The notes below the pieces were generated by a model. The model was not told the origin of the DNA, did no database searches, and was given only the letters and a program-made list of their open reading frames with translations. 64,000 nucleotides of DNA from Brenneria izbisi. GTDB lineage: Bacteria; Pseudomonadota; Gammaproteobacteria; Enterobacterales; Enterobacteriaceae. The DNA lies in contig NZ_JAMPJU010000015.1 of assembly GCF_025840185.1 (NCBI RefSeq), forward strand, positions 22,614 to 86,613. Direction: 5' to 3'. Within the stretch, counting starts at the first letter, position 1; every line of letters starts with the position of its first letter. Shown here one piece after another: positions 40,047-50,570 of this stretch. A program made the position numbers and the translations under genes.

Positions 40047-41057
40047 TTAAATATGTGTAACGATATCTTTTATCAGAGCCGGTCCACGGAAAATAAAGCC
40101 GGAATAGATCTGAATCAACGTCGCGCCAGCATCCAATTTCTCGCGGGCCGCCATCAGGGAATCAATACCACCGACGCCGATAATGGGTAAGCGCCCAGAT
40201 AATTCCTGTGATAAACGACGGATAATTTCCGTACTGTGCAACTGTAAAGGCCGACCGCTTAATCCGCCGGTTTGACCACAATGATTTAATCCCTGAATCA
40301 ATTTTCTATCGAGCGTGGTATTGGTGGCAATAACGCCATCAATGTTATGCCGCACCAGACTATCGGCAACCTGGATCAATTCTTCCTCAGAAAGATCCGG
40401 CGCGATCTTTACTGCCACTGGAACATATTTCTGATACTTAGCCTGTAATTCGGATTGCTTATTTTTTATTGATTGCAAAAGATCGTCCAGCGCCTCGCCA
40501 TATTGCAAGCTACGCAATCCTGGGGTATTGGGTGAGGAAATATTGATCGCGATATAACCCGCATAAGGATAAATTTTATCCATGCAGATCAAATAATCCT
40601 CTTTGCCCTGCTCAACCGGCGTATCTTTATTTTTACCGATATTGATCCCTATTACGCCGCCGAAACCGGTCTTCTTGACATTCTCAACCAGATAATCGAC
40701 GCCCTTATTATTGAAACCCATGCGGTTAATTAACCCTTCCGCTTCAACAATTCGGAACAACCTCGGTTTATCATTACCGGCTTGTGGACGAGGCGTCACC
40801 GTTCCCACCTCAATAAATCCGAATCCCATCGCGCCCAGCGCATCAATACACTCCCCGTCTTTATCAAGACCGGCGGCCAGACCCAGCGGGTTTTTAAATG
40901 ATAGCCCCATGCAGGTGACTGGTTTGGTGGGAACAGACTGACGGACGAGAAATTCAAAGGGCGTATGGGTGATACGGCGTAATTGCTGGAAGGTCAGATC
41001 ATGTGCTCGTTCTGGATCAAGCTGAAATAACGCTTTCCTGATAACGGGATAGAACAT
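40047..41057 (-). CDS. pyrD: Dihydroorotate dehydrogenase (quinone)
   Basis: Class 2 enzyme of 336 residues (E. coli 336), bound to the inner membrane by its N-terminal helices; it oxidises dihydroorotate to orotate with quinone in pyrimidine synthesis. [14 protein letters not shown] carries the catalytic Ser region, [12 protein letters not shown] is conserved, and [21 protein letters not shown] is the FMN phosphate site. GGAGACG precedes the ATG. The upstream region holds short tandem duplications. Confidence 0.98.
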   Translation of the reverse strand: MFYPVIRKALFQLDPERAHDLTFQQLRRITHTPFEFLVRQSVPTKPVTCMGLSFKNPLGLAAGLDKDGECIDALGAMGFGFIEVGTVTPRPQAGNDKPRLFRIVEAEGLINRMGFNNKGVDYLVENVKKTGFGGVIGINIGKNKDTPVEQGKEDYLICMDKIYPYAGYIAINISSPNTPGLRSLQYGEALDDLLQSIKNKQSELQAKYQKYVPVAVKIAPDLSEEELIQVADSLVRHNIDGVIATNTTLDRKLIQGLNHCGQTGGLSGRPLQLHSTEIIRRLSQELSGRLPIIGVGGIDSLMAAREKLDAGATLIQIYSGFIFRGPALIKDIVTHI

Positions 41058-41132
41058 ATCGTCTCCTGGGATCCCTATCGCAAATAAACAAAGTCGGAAT
41101 ACGGTTTGCGCGTGATGGTAATTCTATCACGA

Positions 41133-41201
41133 CGTAAAGTAAACGCGGCGTAAAGTAAAACATTTGTTCGGGCGTGATGATCGAAATAGATGATCGAAAT
41201 A
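41133..41201. repeat. Two short tandem duplications upstream of pyrD
   Basis: The 11-bp word CGTAAAGTAAA occurs at 41133-41143 and again at 41149-41159, a 16-bp period. Next to it GATGATCGAAATA is perfectly duplicated at 41176-41188 and 41189-41201. Both lie in the pyrD-pepN gap on the pyrD side. Confidence 0.85.
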
Positions 41202-41264
41202 AGTGCCTGCGTTGACAGGCACTCGATGACATAAAAGAAAGAGTAAATCGATAAAGGTTCGCTT

Positions 41265-43880
41265 TTAGTCTTGCAGCGCTTTACTGATCTTCTCGAACAG
41301 ATCGCCTGACAGGTTTTCCAGCATTTTAAGCTGTTCCAGCGACTCACGCATCAATGCCTGCCGTTTGGCATCATAGCGTTTCAGGCGGATCAATGGTTCG
41401 ATCAACCGTGCCGCGACCTGCGGGTTACGCGTGTTCAAATCGGTCAGGATCTCACTCAGGAAACGGTAACCGCTGCCATCCTCCGCGTGGAAAGCCGCAG
41501 GATTAGCGGCGGTAAACGACCCCACCAGCGAACGCAGACGGTTAGGATTATTCAGGCTGAACGAGCGGTGTTGCAGCAATGCCCGCACCCGGCTCAATAC
41601 ATCCGCCGCCGGGCTGGTGGCCTGCAACGTGAACCATTTGTCCATCACCAGACCATCCTGATGCCAGCGCTCATCAAACCGCGACATCAGTTCCTCGCCA
41701 CAAGGTAATTGGGCGCTCACCGCCGCGGACAATGCCGCCAGCGAATCAGTCATGTTATCTGCCTGGGCGAACTGCGTCGTTACCAGTTTATCGGCCTGAA
41801 CCGCGTCGCCAACTGCCAGATAATGCAGACACACATTACGCAATGCGCGTTTACCCATATCCGCATGTTCAATCCGATATTCAGACATCCGGTTGACGTG
41901 ATAAAGCGCCAGCCATTCATCCGCCATCTCTTTGGCCATCGCCCGCACCATACCATCGCGCACAGCGGCTATCGCCGCGGGATCGATCATCTCAAACAGT
42001 TCGGCGATCTCATTTTCACTGGGCAATGTCAGGATCTGAGAGGCTAGCATCGGATCCAGTTTCTCATCCAGCAACACGCCGCGAAACGCATCCACCACAT
42101 GCATCGGTAAGGAAAGCGCCTGCTTTTGCTGATAGCGGGAAACATTCAGCCGGATGTAATTGGCCAGCAGACTCTGCGCCGCGTCCCAACGGGAAAACGC
42201 ATTGCTGGCGTGACGCATCAGGAAAGTCAGTTGCGCATCACTCCAGGCGTAATTCAGTTTTACCGGCGCGGAAAACTCGCGTAATAAAGAAGGCACCGGC
42301 TGACAAGGAACCTGATCGAAAATAAAGGTCTGCTCGGATTCCGTCACATTTAATACCGACGATAACTTTTTCCCTGCTTTCTGTAGCGGGATCACCTGCC
42401 CTTGCTGATCGTACAGTTCAATATCCAGCGGGATATGCAGCGGCAACTTGCTCTGCTTATCCGCGCCTACCGGCGTCTTCTGGCTGACGCTCAGCAAATA
42501 TTGCTGTGTTTGCGGATCGTAATCATCACGAATGGTCAGCACCGGCGTACCTGATTGGCTGTACCAGCGGCGGAACTGTGACAGATCCACCCCTGACGCC
42601 GCTTCCATCGCCTGAACAAAATCATCGCAGGTGGCGGCGCTGCCATCATGACGTTCGAAGTAGAGACGCATCCCGGCCTGGAATTTCTCTTCGCCTAATA
42701 AGGTGTGCATCATACGGATCACTTCCGCGCCCTTCTCATACACCGTCAGGGTATAGAAGTTATTCATTTCTATCACCTGATCGGGACGTATCGGATGCGA
42801 CATCGGGCCGGCATCCTCGGCAAACTGCGCGCCGCGCATAACGCGCACATTATTAATGCGGTTAACTGGGCGTGACCCCAAATCAGAACTGAACTCCTGA
42901 TCGCGGAATACCGTCAGCCCCTCTTTCAGACTAAGCTGGAACCAGTCACGACAGGTGACGCGGTTGCCGGTCCAGTTATGGAAATACTCATGACCGATTA
43001 CCGCTTCAATATTCAAATAGTCTTTATCTGTGGCGGTTTCCGCTTTCGCCAGCACATATCTGGAGTTGAACACGTTCAACCCTTTGTTTTCCATGGCGCC
43101 CATATTGAAGAAATCCACGGCCACGATCATATAGATATCAAGATCATATTCGAGGCCAAACCGGGTTTCATCCCATTTCATGGCGTTTTTCAGCGAGGTC
43201 ATCGCCCAGTCAGCGCGATCGAGATTGCCGCGATCCACATAAAGCGCCAACGCCACTTCACGCCCGGAACGGGTGGTGAAGCTATCCTGCAACACATCAA
43301 AATCACCAGCGACCAGTGCAAACAGGTAACAGGGTTTAGGGAACGGATCCTGCCATTCAATCCAATGACGACCGCCTTCCAGTTCTCCCTGGGCCATGCG
43401 GTTGCCATTGGACAGCAAATACGGATAGCGGGCTTTGTCGGCGGTGATCCGCGTGGTGAATTTGGCTAACACATCGGGGCGGTCGAGATAATAAGTGATA
43501 TGCCGGAAACCTTCCGCTTCGCACTGGGTGCACAACGCGTCGCCTGACTGATATAACCCTTCCAGCGCGCTGTTGGCCGCCGGGTTGATATCGGTTTCGA
43601 TAGCGAGCGTAAATCTGGCGGGCAACTGCGTCAGTATCAGTCCGTCATCCCGTTGGTCATAGTGCGGCCATGCCACGCCATCAACATTCAAACTCACCAG
43701 TGTCAGACCCTCTCCGTCCAGCTTGAGCGGCGCGCCCGCCTCCCCTTGTAATACCACCTGGCTGACGGCTTTTACGCGGGTTTTTTCCGCATGCAGTTCA
43801 AAATCCAGAGCAATATCCGTAATGGTGTAATCCGGCGCCCGATAGTCGTGACGATATTTCACTTGCAACTGTTGATTCAT
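41265..43880 (-). CDS. pepN: Aminopeptidase N
   Basis: M1-family zinc metallopeptidase of 871 residues (E. coli 870), the main cytosolic aminopeptidase. GAMEN exopeptidase motif and HEYFH (HEXXH) followed by the distant Glu in LKEGLT are intact. The C-terminal helical domain ends AKLYEKI-like (DLFEKISKALQD). The ATG at 43880 (MNQQLQVKYRHDYRAPDY) matches the E. coli start; an upstream in-frame extension runs into a tandem repeat and is unlikely to be translated. Confidence 0.97.
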   Translation of the reverse strand: MNQQLQVKYRHDYRAPDYTITDIALDFELHAEKTRVKAVSQVVLQGEAGAPLKLDGEGLTLVSLNVDGVAWPHYDQRDDGLILTQLPARFTLAIETDINPAANSALEGLYQSGDALCTQCEAEGFRHITYYLDRPDVLAKFTTRITADKARYPYLLSNGNRMAQGELEGGRHWIEWQDPFPKPCYLFALVAGDFDVLQDSFTTRSGREVALALYVDRGNLDRADWAMTSLKNAMKWDETRFGLEYDLDIYMIVAVDFFNMGAMENKGLNVFNSRYVLAKAETATDKDYLNIEAVIGHEYFHNWTGNRVTCRDWFQLSLKEGLTVFRDQEFSSDLGSRPVNRINNVRVMRGAQFAEDAGPMSHPIRPDQVIEMNNFYTLTVYEKGAEVIRMMHTLLGEEKFQAGMRLYFERHDGSAATCDDFVQAMEAASGVDLSQFRRWYSQSGTPVLTIRDDYDPQTQQYLLSVSQKTPVGADKQSKLPLHIPLDIELYDQQGQVIPLQKAGKKLSSVLNVTESEQTFIFDQVPCQPVPSLLREFSAPVKLNYAWSDAQLTFLMRHASNAFSRWDAAQSLLANYIRLNVSRYQQKQALSLPMHVVDAFRGVLLDEKLDPMLASQILTLPSENEIAELFEMIDPAAIAAVRDGMVRAMAKEMADEWLALYHVNRMSEYRIEHADMGKRALRNVCLHYLAVGDAVQADKLVTTQFAQADNMTDSLAALSAAVSAQLPCGEELMSRFDERWHQDGLVMDKWFTLQATSPAADVLSRVRALLQHRSFSLNNPNRLRSLVGSFTAANPAAFHAEDGSGYRFLSEILTDLNTRNPQVAARLIEPLIRLKRYDAKRQALMRESLEQLKMLENLSGDLFEKISKALQD

Positions 43881-43900
43881 ATAACGTTTCCATCTCCTCA

Positions 43901-43964
43901 TGGTTTTAGAAACAAATGGTTTTAGAAACAAATCGTTTTAGAAACAAATGGCTTTAGAAACAGA
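43901..43964. repeat. 16-bp tandem repeat, four copies, upstream of pepN
   Basis: Four consecutive 16-base units based on TGGTTTTAGAAACAAA: 43901-43916 and 43917-43932 identical, 43933-43948 and 43949-43964 with one or two changes each. The block begins 21 bases before the pepN start codon, in the pepN leader or promoter, within the pepN/pncB divergent region. Confidence 0.95.
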
Positions 43965-44171
43965 GTCTATTCCTGTTACGCTGATGTTACCAAGATAATA
44001 TGAAGATAATCCTTGTCAGAGCAGGTTTGCTTCGCGCCGTTGGCTCAACATAATGTTGTGATACGGTAAAAAAATAAGAATCAAGGTATACTGCTCGAAC
44101 CTTGCCGACTGTCCTGAAAACGATGGTCATGAAAATGGATATGCGTCTAACGAGGATGCCTGTAACGCATT
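43965..44171. other. Divergent pepN/pncB region, rest
   Basis: Holds a possible pncB -10 (TATACT, 44087-44092) without a recognisable -35. I looked for a TGTTTA...TAAACA NadR-type operator before pncB and saw none. Confidence 0.4.
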
Positions 44172-45377
44172 ATGACTTTACACACTTCTCCGATTCTAAC
44201 GTCATTACTGGATACCGATGCTTACAAGCTGCATATGCAGCAGGCGGTGTATCACCATTATTATCATGTCGACGTTGCGGCTGAATTCCGCTGTCGCGGT
44301 GATGAACAGTTGGGGATCTATGCTGAAGAGATAACCGAGCAGGTTGCTCTGATGCGCTTTTTGTCGCTGAACGACGAAGAGCTTGCCTACCTTTGTTCTC
44401 TGCCTTTCTTCAGGCAGGATTATCTAAACTGGCTGAGAACGTTTCGTTTCAATCCCCAGCAGGTCAGCATCAGGAATAACCACGGCAAACTGGATATTCG
44501 CATTGCCGGACCTTGGCACGAAGTCATCCTGTGGGAAGTTCCGTTGCTGGCGGTGATCAGTGAAGTGGTGCACCGGAATCGTACTCCGCGCGTCGGCCCT
44601 GAGCAGGCTGTCGCGCAGCTTGATAAAACCCTGGCTCATTTTCGCCGGATCAGCGCCGATGCCGACCTCAGCCAGTTCAAACTGATGGATTTTGGTACGC
44701 GTCGTCGTTTTTCACGCGATGTGCAACAGGCGATCGTCAGTCAGTTGCAGGCCGAGTTCCCATATTTAATCGGCACCAGCAACTACGATCTGGCGCGCCG
44801 CTTAGCACTGACGCCCGTTGGTACGCAGGCCCATGAATGGTTTCAGGCGCATCAGCAAATCAGTCCAGTGCTTGCCAACAGCCAGCGCGCCGCCTTACAG
44901 ATGTGGCTCAACGAATATCCCGATCAGTTGGGCATTGCGCTGACTGACTGCATCACCATGGATGCCTTCCTGCGCGATTTCGACTTCCACTTTGCCGAAT
45001 CCTATCAAGGGCTGCGGCATGACTCCGGCGATCCGATGGATTGGGGAGAAAAAGCGATTGCCCATTATCAGCGTTTAGATATCGATCCGATGAGCAAAAC
45101 GCTGGTATTTTCCGATAACCTCAATCTTGATAAAGCGCTCAAACTGTATCGTCATTTCTGGCCGCGCATCAATCTTGTATTTGGTATTGGCACGCGCCTG
45201 ACTTGCGACATTCAGGAGGTTAACCCGTTGAATATCGTGATTAAACTGGTAGAGTGCAACGGTAAGCCGGTGGCCAAGCTTTCCGATAGCCCCGGCAAAA
45301 CGATTTGTCAGGATCAAGCTTTTGTATGCGAATTGCGCAAAGCATTCGACCTGCCCCGCATCAGAAAAGCCAGTTGA
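44172..45377 (+). CDS. pncB: Nicotinate phosphoribosyltransferase
   Basis: Enzyme of 401 residues (E. coli 400) that makes nicotinate mononucleotide from nicotinate and PRPP in NAD salvage. [39 protein letters not shown] and [13 protein letters not shown] are conserved; the last holds the histidine phosphorylated during catalysis. [11 protein letters not shown] and GIGTRLTCD complete the active site. The ATG at 44172 is set by comparison; GAGG lies rather far upstream (about 15 bases). Confidence 0.97.
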   Translation: MTLHTSPILTSLLDTDAYKLHMQQAVYHHYYHVDVAAEFRCRGDEQLGIYAEEITEQVALMRFLSLNDEELAYLCSLPFFRQDYLNWLRTFRFNPQQVSIRNNHGKLDIRIAGPWHEVILWEVPLLAVISEVVHRNRTPRVGPEQAVAQLDKTLAHFRRISADADLSQFKLMDFGTRRRFSRDVQQAIVSQLQAEFPYLIGTSNYDLARRLALTPVGTQAHEWFQAHQQISPVLANSQRAALQMWLNEYPDQLGIALTDCITMDAFLRDFDFHFAESYQGLRHDSGDPMDWGEKAIAHYQRLDIDPMSKTLVFSDNLNLDKALKLYRHFWPRINLVFGIGTRLTCDIQEVNPLNIVIKLVECNGKPVAKLSDSPGKTICQDQAFVCELRKAFDLPRIRKAS

Positions 45378-45547
45378 ACCCTTGCAACCCCGCCTAACTT
45401 TTAGCCCAGATCAACAGGAATGCATAAAACTTATAGCATTCCGGTGATTTCTGCTTGTTTCCTGCCCGACGGCAAGTAACATAGCGAGTTACCCTTTTCA
45501 GGGCCATCCACTGTTTTTAAATAATATTTAATTGAAGAGAGAATTTT

Positions 45548-46948
45548 ATGAGCGTAGTGCCTGTAGTCGACGTACTGCAAGGCCGTGTCGTCGTTGACAG
45601 TGAAGTCACCGTGCGCGGCTGGGTACGTACCCGGAGAGATTCTAAGGCCGGTATTTCCTTTGTTGCCGTTTATGACGGCTCCTGCTTTAATCCATTACAG
45701 GCTGTCGTTAATAATAATCTCTCCAATTATCAGAATGACGTTCTGCGCCTGACCACCGGTTGTTCCGTGGAAGTAACGGGAAAAGTGGTGGCTTCCCCCG
45801 GCGAAGGCCAGAGTTTTGAGTTGCAGGCGAGCGCCGTCAAGGTGGTTGGCTGGGTTGATGATCCCGATACCTACCCGATGGCGGCCAAACGCCACAGCAT
45901 TGAATATCTGCGCGAAGTGGCGCACTTGCGCCCGCGCACCAATCTGATCGGCGCCGTCGCCCGTGTTCGTCATACACTGGCTCAGGCTATTCACCGTTTT
46001 TTCCATGAAAATGGCTATTTCTGGGTTTCAACGCCGCTGATCACCGCCTCCGATACAGAAGGCGCGGGAGAAATGTTCCGCGTTTCCACCCTCGATCTGG
46101 AAAACCTGCCGCGTACCGAGCAAGGCAAAATCGATTTCAGCGAAGACTTTTTCGGCAAAGAAGCGTTTCTTACCGTATCCGGTCAGTTGAATGGTGAAGC
46201 ATACGCGTGCGCGCTTTCCAAAGTGTATACCTTTGGCCCAACGTTCCGGGCGGAAAACTCCAATACCAGCCGTCACCTGGCCGAGTTCTGGATGATCGAG
46301 CCGGAAGTCGCTTTTGCGTCACTGGACGATATCGCTGGTCTGGCGGAAAGTCTGCTTAAATATGTCTTTCAGGCTGTTCTTGATGAACGCGCGGATGATA
46401 TGGCGTTCTTCGCTGAGCGGGTGGATAAAGAGGCGATCAGCCGTCTGGAAAGCTTTATCACCTCTGACTTTGCTCAGGTGGACTATACCGACGCGGTAGA
46501 CATCTTGCTGAACTGTGGCCAGTCGTTTGAAAACCCGGTTTACTGGGGTGTTGACCTCTCTTCCGAACACGAGCGTTATCTGGCGGAGAAACATTTCAAA
46601 GCGCCGGTGGTGGTTAAAAACTATCCGAAAGACATCAAAGCCTTCTATATGCGGATGAACGGCGATGGGAAAACCGTTGCCGCCATGGATGTGCTGGCGC
46701 CGGGCATCGGTGAAATTATCGGTGGTTCTCAACGTGAAGAGCGGCTGGACCAGTTAGATATCCGTTTGCAAGAGATGGGACTGAATAAAGAAGACTACTG
46801 GTGGTATCGTGATTTGCGACGTTACGGCACCATTCCTCATTCCGGGTTTGGATTGGGATTCGAACGTCTGATCGCTTACGTTACCGGGGTACAAAATGTA
46901 CGCGATGTCATCCCGTTCCCGCGCACGCCGAGAAACGCCAGTTTCTAA
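45548..46948 (+). CDS. asnS: Asparagine--tRNA ligase
   Basis: Class II synthetase of 466 residues (E. coli 466). The N-terminal OB-fold (about 1-115) is followed by the catalytic core with motif 2 around [21 protein letters not shown] and motif 3 [15 protein letters not shown]; it ends RNASF as in E. coli. GAAGAGAG precedes the ATG. Followed by a strong terminator and ompF, the standard enterobacterial order. Confidence 0.98.
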   Translation: MSVVPVVDVLQGRVVVDSEVTVRGWVRTRRDSKAGISFVAVYDGSCFNPLQAVVNNNLSNYQNDVLRLTTGCSVEVTGKVVASPGEGQSFELQASAVKVVGWVDDPDTYPMAAKRHSIEYLREVAHLRPRTNLIGAVARVRHTLAQAIHRFFHENGYFWVSTPLITASDTEGAGEMFRVSTLDLENLPRTEQGKIDFSEDFFGKEAFLTVSGQLNGEAYACALSKVYTFGPTFRAENSNTSRHLAEFWMIEPEVAFASLDDIAGLAESLLKYVFQAVLDERADDMAFFAERVDKEAISRLESFITSDFAQVDYTDAVDILLNCGQSFENPVYWGVDLSSEHERYLAEKHFKAPVVVKNYPKDIKAFYMRMNGDGKTVAAMDVLAPGIGEIIGGSQREERLDQLDIRLQEMGLNKEDYWWYRDLRRYGTIPHSGFGLGFERLIAYVTGVQNVRDVIPFPRTPRNASF

Positions 46949-46983
46949 ATAAAAATTTAATATAAGTAAAACAAATATGTAGG

Positions 46984-47014
46984 AAAAAAGAGTCGGGCTG
47001 CCCGACTCTTTTTT
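46984..47014 (+). terminator. Terminator after asnS
   Basis: GAGTCGGG (46990-46997), loop CTG, CCCGACTC (47001-47008), then six T. The A-run before the stem makes it able to act in both directions. Confidence 0.92.
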
Positions 47015-47050
47015 GTTAATTTTAGTTATGGATCACAAAGTTCATTTTCA

Positions 47051-47070
47051 TTTACATTTTGAAATACATA
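47051..47070 (+). promoter_or_regulatory. Predicted OmpR-binding site upstream of ompF
   Basis: TTTACATTTTGAAATACATA closely resembles the high-affinity OmpR boxes of enterobacterial porin promoters, in particular the ompC C1 box as I recall it (TTTACATTTTGAAACATC). It lies about 100 bases before the inferred transcription start. Confidence 0.7.
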
Positions 47071-47138
47071 TTTTCCATTAGTTACTGGATTACGAAGTTA
47101 GTATCATTTTCTGGGTGGATTAACGGGCGTGTGAATGG

Positions 47139-47144
47139 AAAACT
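47139..47144 (+). promoter_or_regulatory. Inferred ompF -10 region
   Basis: GTGAATGGAAAACTGC at 47131-47146 parallels the E. coli ompF promoter segment TGAATGGAAAGATGC, placing the -10 at AAAACT and the start near 47151. The following leader shares AGACAC, ATAGTTCC and ATTGATGGCAGT-like words with E. coli. Support is by analogy only. Confidence 0.5.
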
Positions 47145-47241
47145 GCGTTCTGACACAGGAAGACACTAAATGTTCAGGATAGTTCCTTTTGGGATTATTG
47201 ATGGCAGTTGCAGGTTCTAAACAACACCAATGAGGGTAATA

Positions 47242-48318
47242 ATGATGAAGCGCAATATTCTTGCAGTGGTAGTTCCGGCTCTGTTAGCCGCTGGTGCAGC
47301 GAATGCAGCAGAAGTCTACAATAAGGACGGCAACAAGCTGGATCTGTATGGCCGCGTAACGGCTTTGCATTACTTTGCTGATAACAACAGCCAAAATGAT
47401 GACGGCGACCAAACCTATGCTCGTCTTGGCTTCAAAGGTGAAACCCAGATTAGCGATCAACTGATTGGTTATGGTCGTTTTGAATATCAATTCAATGCTA
47501 ACCAATCAGAAGAAGAGGGTGCCGGCGCTGGTGGTGACAAAACCCGTTATGCGTTTGCTGGTCTGAAATTTGGCGACTATGGTTCTTTTGACTATGGTCG
47601 TAACCTTGCGATTGTTTACGATGCGTTGGCATGGACCGACGTACTGCCAGAATTCGGTGGTGATTCCAGCTACACGGATGGTCTGACAGGTCGTACGTCT
47701 GGTGTGGCGACTTACCGTAATTCTGATTTCTTTGGTTTAGTCGACGGACTTGACTTCGGCTTACAATACATTGGTAAGAATGAACGTACTAACCCAAGAA
47801 GATCTAATGGTGACGGTTGGGGTACATCTTTAAGCTATGTATCTGACATGGGCTTAGGTGTCGCTGGTTCTTATGGTTCTTATGACCGTACTGATGCGCA
47901 ATCCGCTGACGGCAAAGGTTCAAGAGCAGATGCATGGGCGACTACAGCTAAATATGATGCCAATAATATCTACATTGCTGCGACGTATGGACAATATCGC
48001 AATCTGAGCCGTGTGACGGGTAACAATACTACAACTGTGTTTGCAGATAAAACCAAAGTATTTGAAGCTGTTGCTCAATATACCTTTGATTTTGGTTTGA
48101 CACCTTCTCTGGGTTATGTTTCTTCTAAAGCCAAAGATGATTCTAACGGTAACAATGCATATTTGACCAAATATATTAGCCTTGGTGCGACTTACGCGTT
48201 CAACAAAAATATGTCCACCTATGTTGAATATGATATCAACCTGATTGATTCCGACAAAGACACCTATGGCGCTGGCACGGATGATACCGTTGCAGTTGGT
48301 CTGACTTATCAGTTCTAA
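47242..48318 (+). CDS. ompF: Outer-membrane porin OmpF
   Basis: Trimeric general porin of 358 residues (E. coli 362). The signal peptide [19 protein letters not shown]... is cleaved after ANA (about residue 22), giving [16 protein letters not shown]. Constriction loop 3 carries LPEFGGD, the barrel strands end in aromatic residues, and the last residue is Phe (LTYQF), needed for outer-membrane insertion. The start is the first of two ATGs (47242), with GAGGG upstream; the leader TGAGGGTAATAATGATGAAG keeps the region that pairs with the MicF RNA in E. coli. External loops differ most from E. coli and are AT-richer. Confidence 0.95.
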   Translation: MMKRNILAVVVPALLAAGAANAAEVYNKDGNKLDLYGRVTALHYFADNNSQNDDGDQTYARLGFKGETQISDQLIGYGRFEYQFNANQSEEEGAGAGGDKTRYAFAGLKFGDYGSFDYGRNLAIVYDALAWTDVLPEFGGDSSYTDGLTGRTSGVATYRNSDFFGLVDGLDFGLQYIGKNERTNPRRSNGDGWGTSLSYVSDMGLGVAGSYGSYDRTDAQSADGKGSRADAWATTAKYDANNIYIAATYGQYRNLSRVTGNNTTTVFADKTKVFEAVAQYTFDFGLTPSLGYVSSKAKDDSNGNNAYLTKYISLGATYAFNKNMSTYVEYDINLIDSDKDTYGAGTDDTVAVGLTYQF

Positions 48319-48363
48319 GTTGACACATATCACATAACGGTTTAACCGTTTATTGTGCAGAAA

Positions 48364-48394
48364 AGGCAGAGCTTCGGCTCTGTCTTTTTGTTTT
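48364..48394 (+). terminator. Terminator after ompF
   Basis: CAGAGC (48367-48372), TTCG tetraloop, GCTCTG (48377-48382), then TCTTTTTGTTTTT. A typical strong terminator. Confidence 0.9.
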
Positions 48395-48563
48395 TACTTT
48401 TTGCTTTTAAAGCCCCGCTATTTTCTGTTAATCAGTCTTTTATTTTGTCTATCGCATTTCCCTGATTATTTCCCTTTCTTTTTTAAACCGGCGGTTGGCA
48501 AAGCCTGATACTGGCGGTAATCTGAGATTACTTTCTTACACTCTGTCATGGAATACCCTACCA

Positions 48564-49754
48564 ATGTTTGAAAATATCTCCGCCGCACCCGCCGATCCTA
48601 TTCTTGGACTGACCGACCTTTTCCGCGCTGATGATCGTTCGAATAAAATCAACCTGGGGATTGGCGTATACAAAGATGAAACGGGTAAAACACCAGTATT
48701 GACCAGCGTTAAAAAAGCCGAGCAGTTCCTGTTGGAAAACGAGACGACAAAAAATTATTTGGGCATCGACGGCCTTCCCGCCTTTGGCCGTTGTACACAG
48801 GAACTGCTGTTTGGAAAACAAAGCAGCATTATTGCCGATAAACGCGCGCGGACGGCGCAAACGCCAGGCGGTACTGGCGCGCTGCGTGTCGCGGCTGATT
48901 TCATCGCTAATCAGACATCCGCAAAACGCATCTGGATCAGCAACCCAACCTGGCCAAATCATAAAAATGTGTTCTCCGCGGTCGGACTGGAAATCTGCGA
49001 ATATAATTACTACGATGCCGCCAATCACTCGCTGGACTTTGACGGCTTGCTGAGCAGCCTTAATGCCGCGCAAGCTGGCGACGTGGTGCTTTTCCACGGT
49101 TGCTGCCATAACCCGACTGGGATCGATCCTACGGCTGAACAATGGAATACGCTGGCGGACCTTTCCGTACAGAAAGGTTGGCTGCCGCTGTTCGATTTCG
49201 CCTATCAGGGTTTTGCCCGTGGTCTGGAGGAAGATGCGGAAGGTTTGCGCATCTTTGCCGCCAAACACCATGAATTGATCGTTTGTAGCTCGTATTCCAA
49301 GAATTTCGGGCTGTATAACGAGCGCGTAGGCGCCTGTACCGTGGTTGCCGCCGATGCAGATACCGCCGATAAAGTCGCCAGTCAGGTGAAAGCCGCGATC
49401 CGCGCCAACTATTCCAATCCGCCGTCACACGGCGCCACGGTGGTCGCCACCATTCTGGGCAACGATGCGCTGCGCGCCATCTGGGAACAGGAACTGACCG
49501 CCATGCGCGAACGTATTCAACGTATGCGTCAGTTGTTTGTGAACACGCTTCAGGAAAAAGGCGCCAAACAGGATTTCTCTTTCATCATTAACCAAAATGG
49601 CATGTTCTCATTCAGCGGGTTGAATAAAGAACAGGTACTGCGTCTGCGTGATGAGTTTGGCGTCTATGCCGTTAACTCAGGCCGTATCAATGTGGCCGGC
49701 ATGACACCTGAAAACATGGCACCACTGTGTGAGTCCATCGTCGCGGTGCTGTAA
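48564..49754 (+). CDS. aspC: Aspartate aminotransferase
   Basis: PLP-dependent class I aminotransferase of 396 residues, the E. coli length, converting oxaloacetate and glutamate to aspartate and 2-oxoglutarate. The PLP lysine lies in [15 protein letters not shown] near residue 246; [11 protein letters not shown] and the C-terminal arginine region RINVAGM are conserved. The ATG at 48564 ([16 protein letters not shown]) matches E. coli; no strong Shine-Dalgarno is visible. Confidence 0.97.
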   Translation: MFENISAAPADPILGLTDLFRADDRSNKINLGIGVYKDETGKTPVLTSVKKAEQFLLENETTKNYLGIDGLPAFGRCTQELLFGKQSSIIADKRARTAQTPGGTGALRVAADFIANQTSAKRIWISNPTWPNHKNVFSAVGLEICEYNYYDAANHSLDFDGLLSSLNAAQAGDVVLFHGCCHNPTGIDPTAEQWNTLADLSVQKGWLPLFDFAYQGFARGLEEDAEGLRIFAAKHHELIVCSSYSKNFGLYNERVGACTVVAADADTADKVASQVKAAIRANYSNPPSHGATVVATILGNDALRAIWEQELTAMRERIQRMRQLFVNTLQEKGAKQDFSFIINQNGMFSFSGLNKEQVLRLRDEFGVYAVNSGRINVAGMTPENMAPLCESIVAVL

Positions 49755-49771
49755 CCCGCGTGTTATTAACG

Positions 49772-49800
49772 AAAAAGCCGACAAATTAGTCGGCTTTTTT
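49772..49800 (+). terminator. Terminator after aspC
   Basis: GCCGAC (49777-49782), 6-base loop, GTCGGC (49789-49794), then six T, with a matching A-run before the stem. Can serve aspC and gloC, which converge here. Confidence 0.92.
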
Positions 49801-49821
49801 ATGTATTTATTCTCTATAAAA

Positions 49822-50469
49822 CTACCAAATCGCCGGTTCATCACGCACGAATGGGTTGGTTTTACGCTCCTGACCTAACGTCGAGATTGGACCGTGACCG
49901 GGTATGAACGTGACATCATCGCCTAAGGGAAATAACGTATTCTTGATCGAAGCAATCAACGCCTGATGGTCGCCCTGGGGGAAATCGGTACGCCCTACGC
50001 CGCCATTGAAAATCACATCGCCAACCTGAGCCAGCCGTGAAACCTGATCAAAAAAGACAATATGACCTGGCGTATGACCGGGACAGTGAAATACCTTCAG
50101 CGTGACATTACCTACATTGACCTTATCCCCTTCTTGCAACCAACGAGAAGGCGTTAACGGCGCACATTCATCCAACCCAAACATACGACTCTGCACCGGC
50201 AACCCTTCCAGCCAGAAGGTATCTGCAACGTGAGGACCAACAATCGGCGCCTGATAATGTTCCGCAAGTTCAGCCGCCGCACCAACGTGGTCTAAATGTC
50301 CGTGGGTCAGCAAGATTTGCTTTACGATGATGCCAGCGTTGGCGACCGCCCGTTTAATTTTTTCCGCCTCACCGCCGGGATCGACAATAGCGGCCTCGTT
50401 CGTCGTTTCACACCACAGTAACGTACAGTTCTGGCTGAACGCCGTAACAGGGACTATTTGATATTTCAT
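49822..50469 (-). CDS. gloC: Hydroxyacylglutathione hydrolase GloC (YcbL)
   Basis: Metallo-beta-lactamase-fold enzyme of 215 residues (E. coli 215), a type II glyoxalase that hydrolyses S-lactoylglutathione. The metal motif THGHLDHVG is intact, as are the HCPGHTPGH and IPGHGP ligand loops. It lies downstream of ldtD and mepK on the same strand, separated by a strong hairpin. Confidence 0.95.
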   Translation of the reverse strand: MKYQIVPVTAFSQNCTLLWCETTNEAAIVDPGGEAEKIKRAVANAGIIVKQILLTHGHLDHVGAAAELAEHYQAPIVGPHVADTFWLEGLPVQSRMFGLDECAPLTPSRWLQEGDKVNVGNVTLKVFHCPGHTPGHIVFFDQVSRLAQVGDVIFNGGVGRTDFPQGDHQALIASIKNTLFPLGDDVTFIPGHGPISTLGQERKTNPFVRDEPAIW

Positions 50470-50490
50470 ACCGCTCCAGTTTAGAACAAA

Positions 50491-50531
50491 CTGACAACCG
50501 CCGTTACATCAAATGCAACGGCGGTTGTCAG
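50491..50531 (-). terminator. 15-bp perfect hairpin between mepK and gloC
   Basis: CTGACAACCGCCGTT (50491-50505) pairs perfectly with 50517-50531 around an 11-base loop. On the minus strand it lies 40 bases past the mepK stop and 22 bases before gloC, with a weak UUUGUU tract. Likely the mepK terminator, but it may instead shape the gloC leader. Confidence 0.6.
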
Positions 50532-50570
50532 GGTAAATAATGTTGTGACATCCCATCATAACCAGAAATA

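Noticed and set aside
41105..41125. PurR operator before pyrD
   Set aside because: Only the left half (CGCAAAC) fits the consensus; the right half does not.
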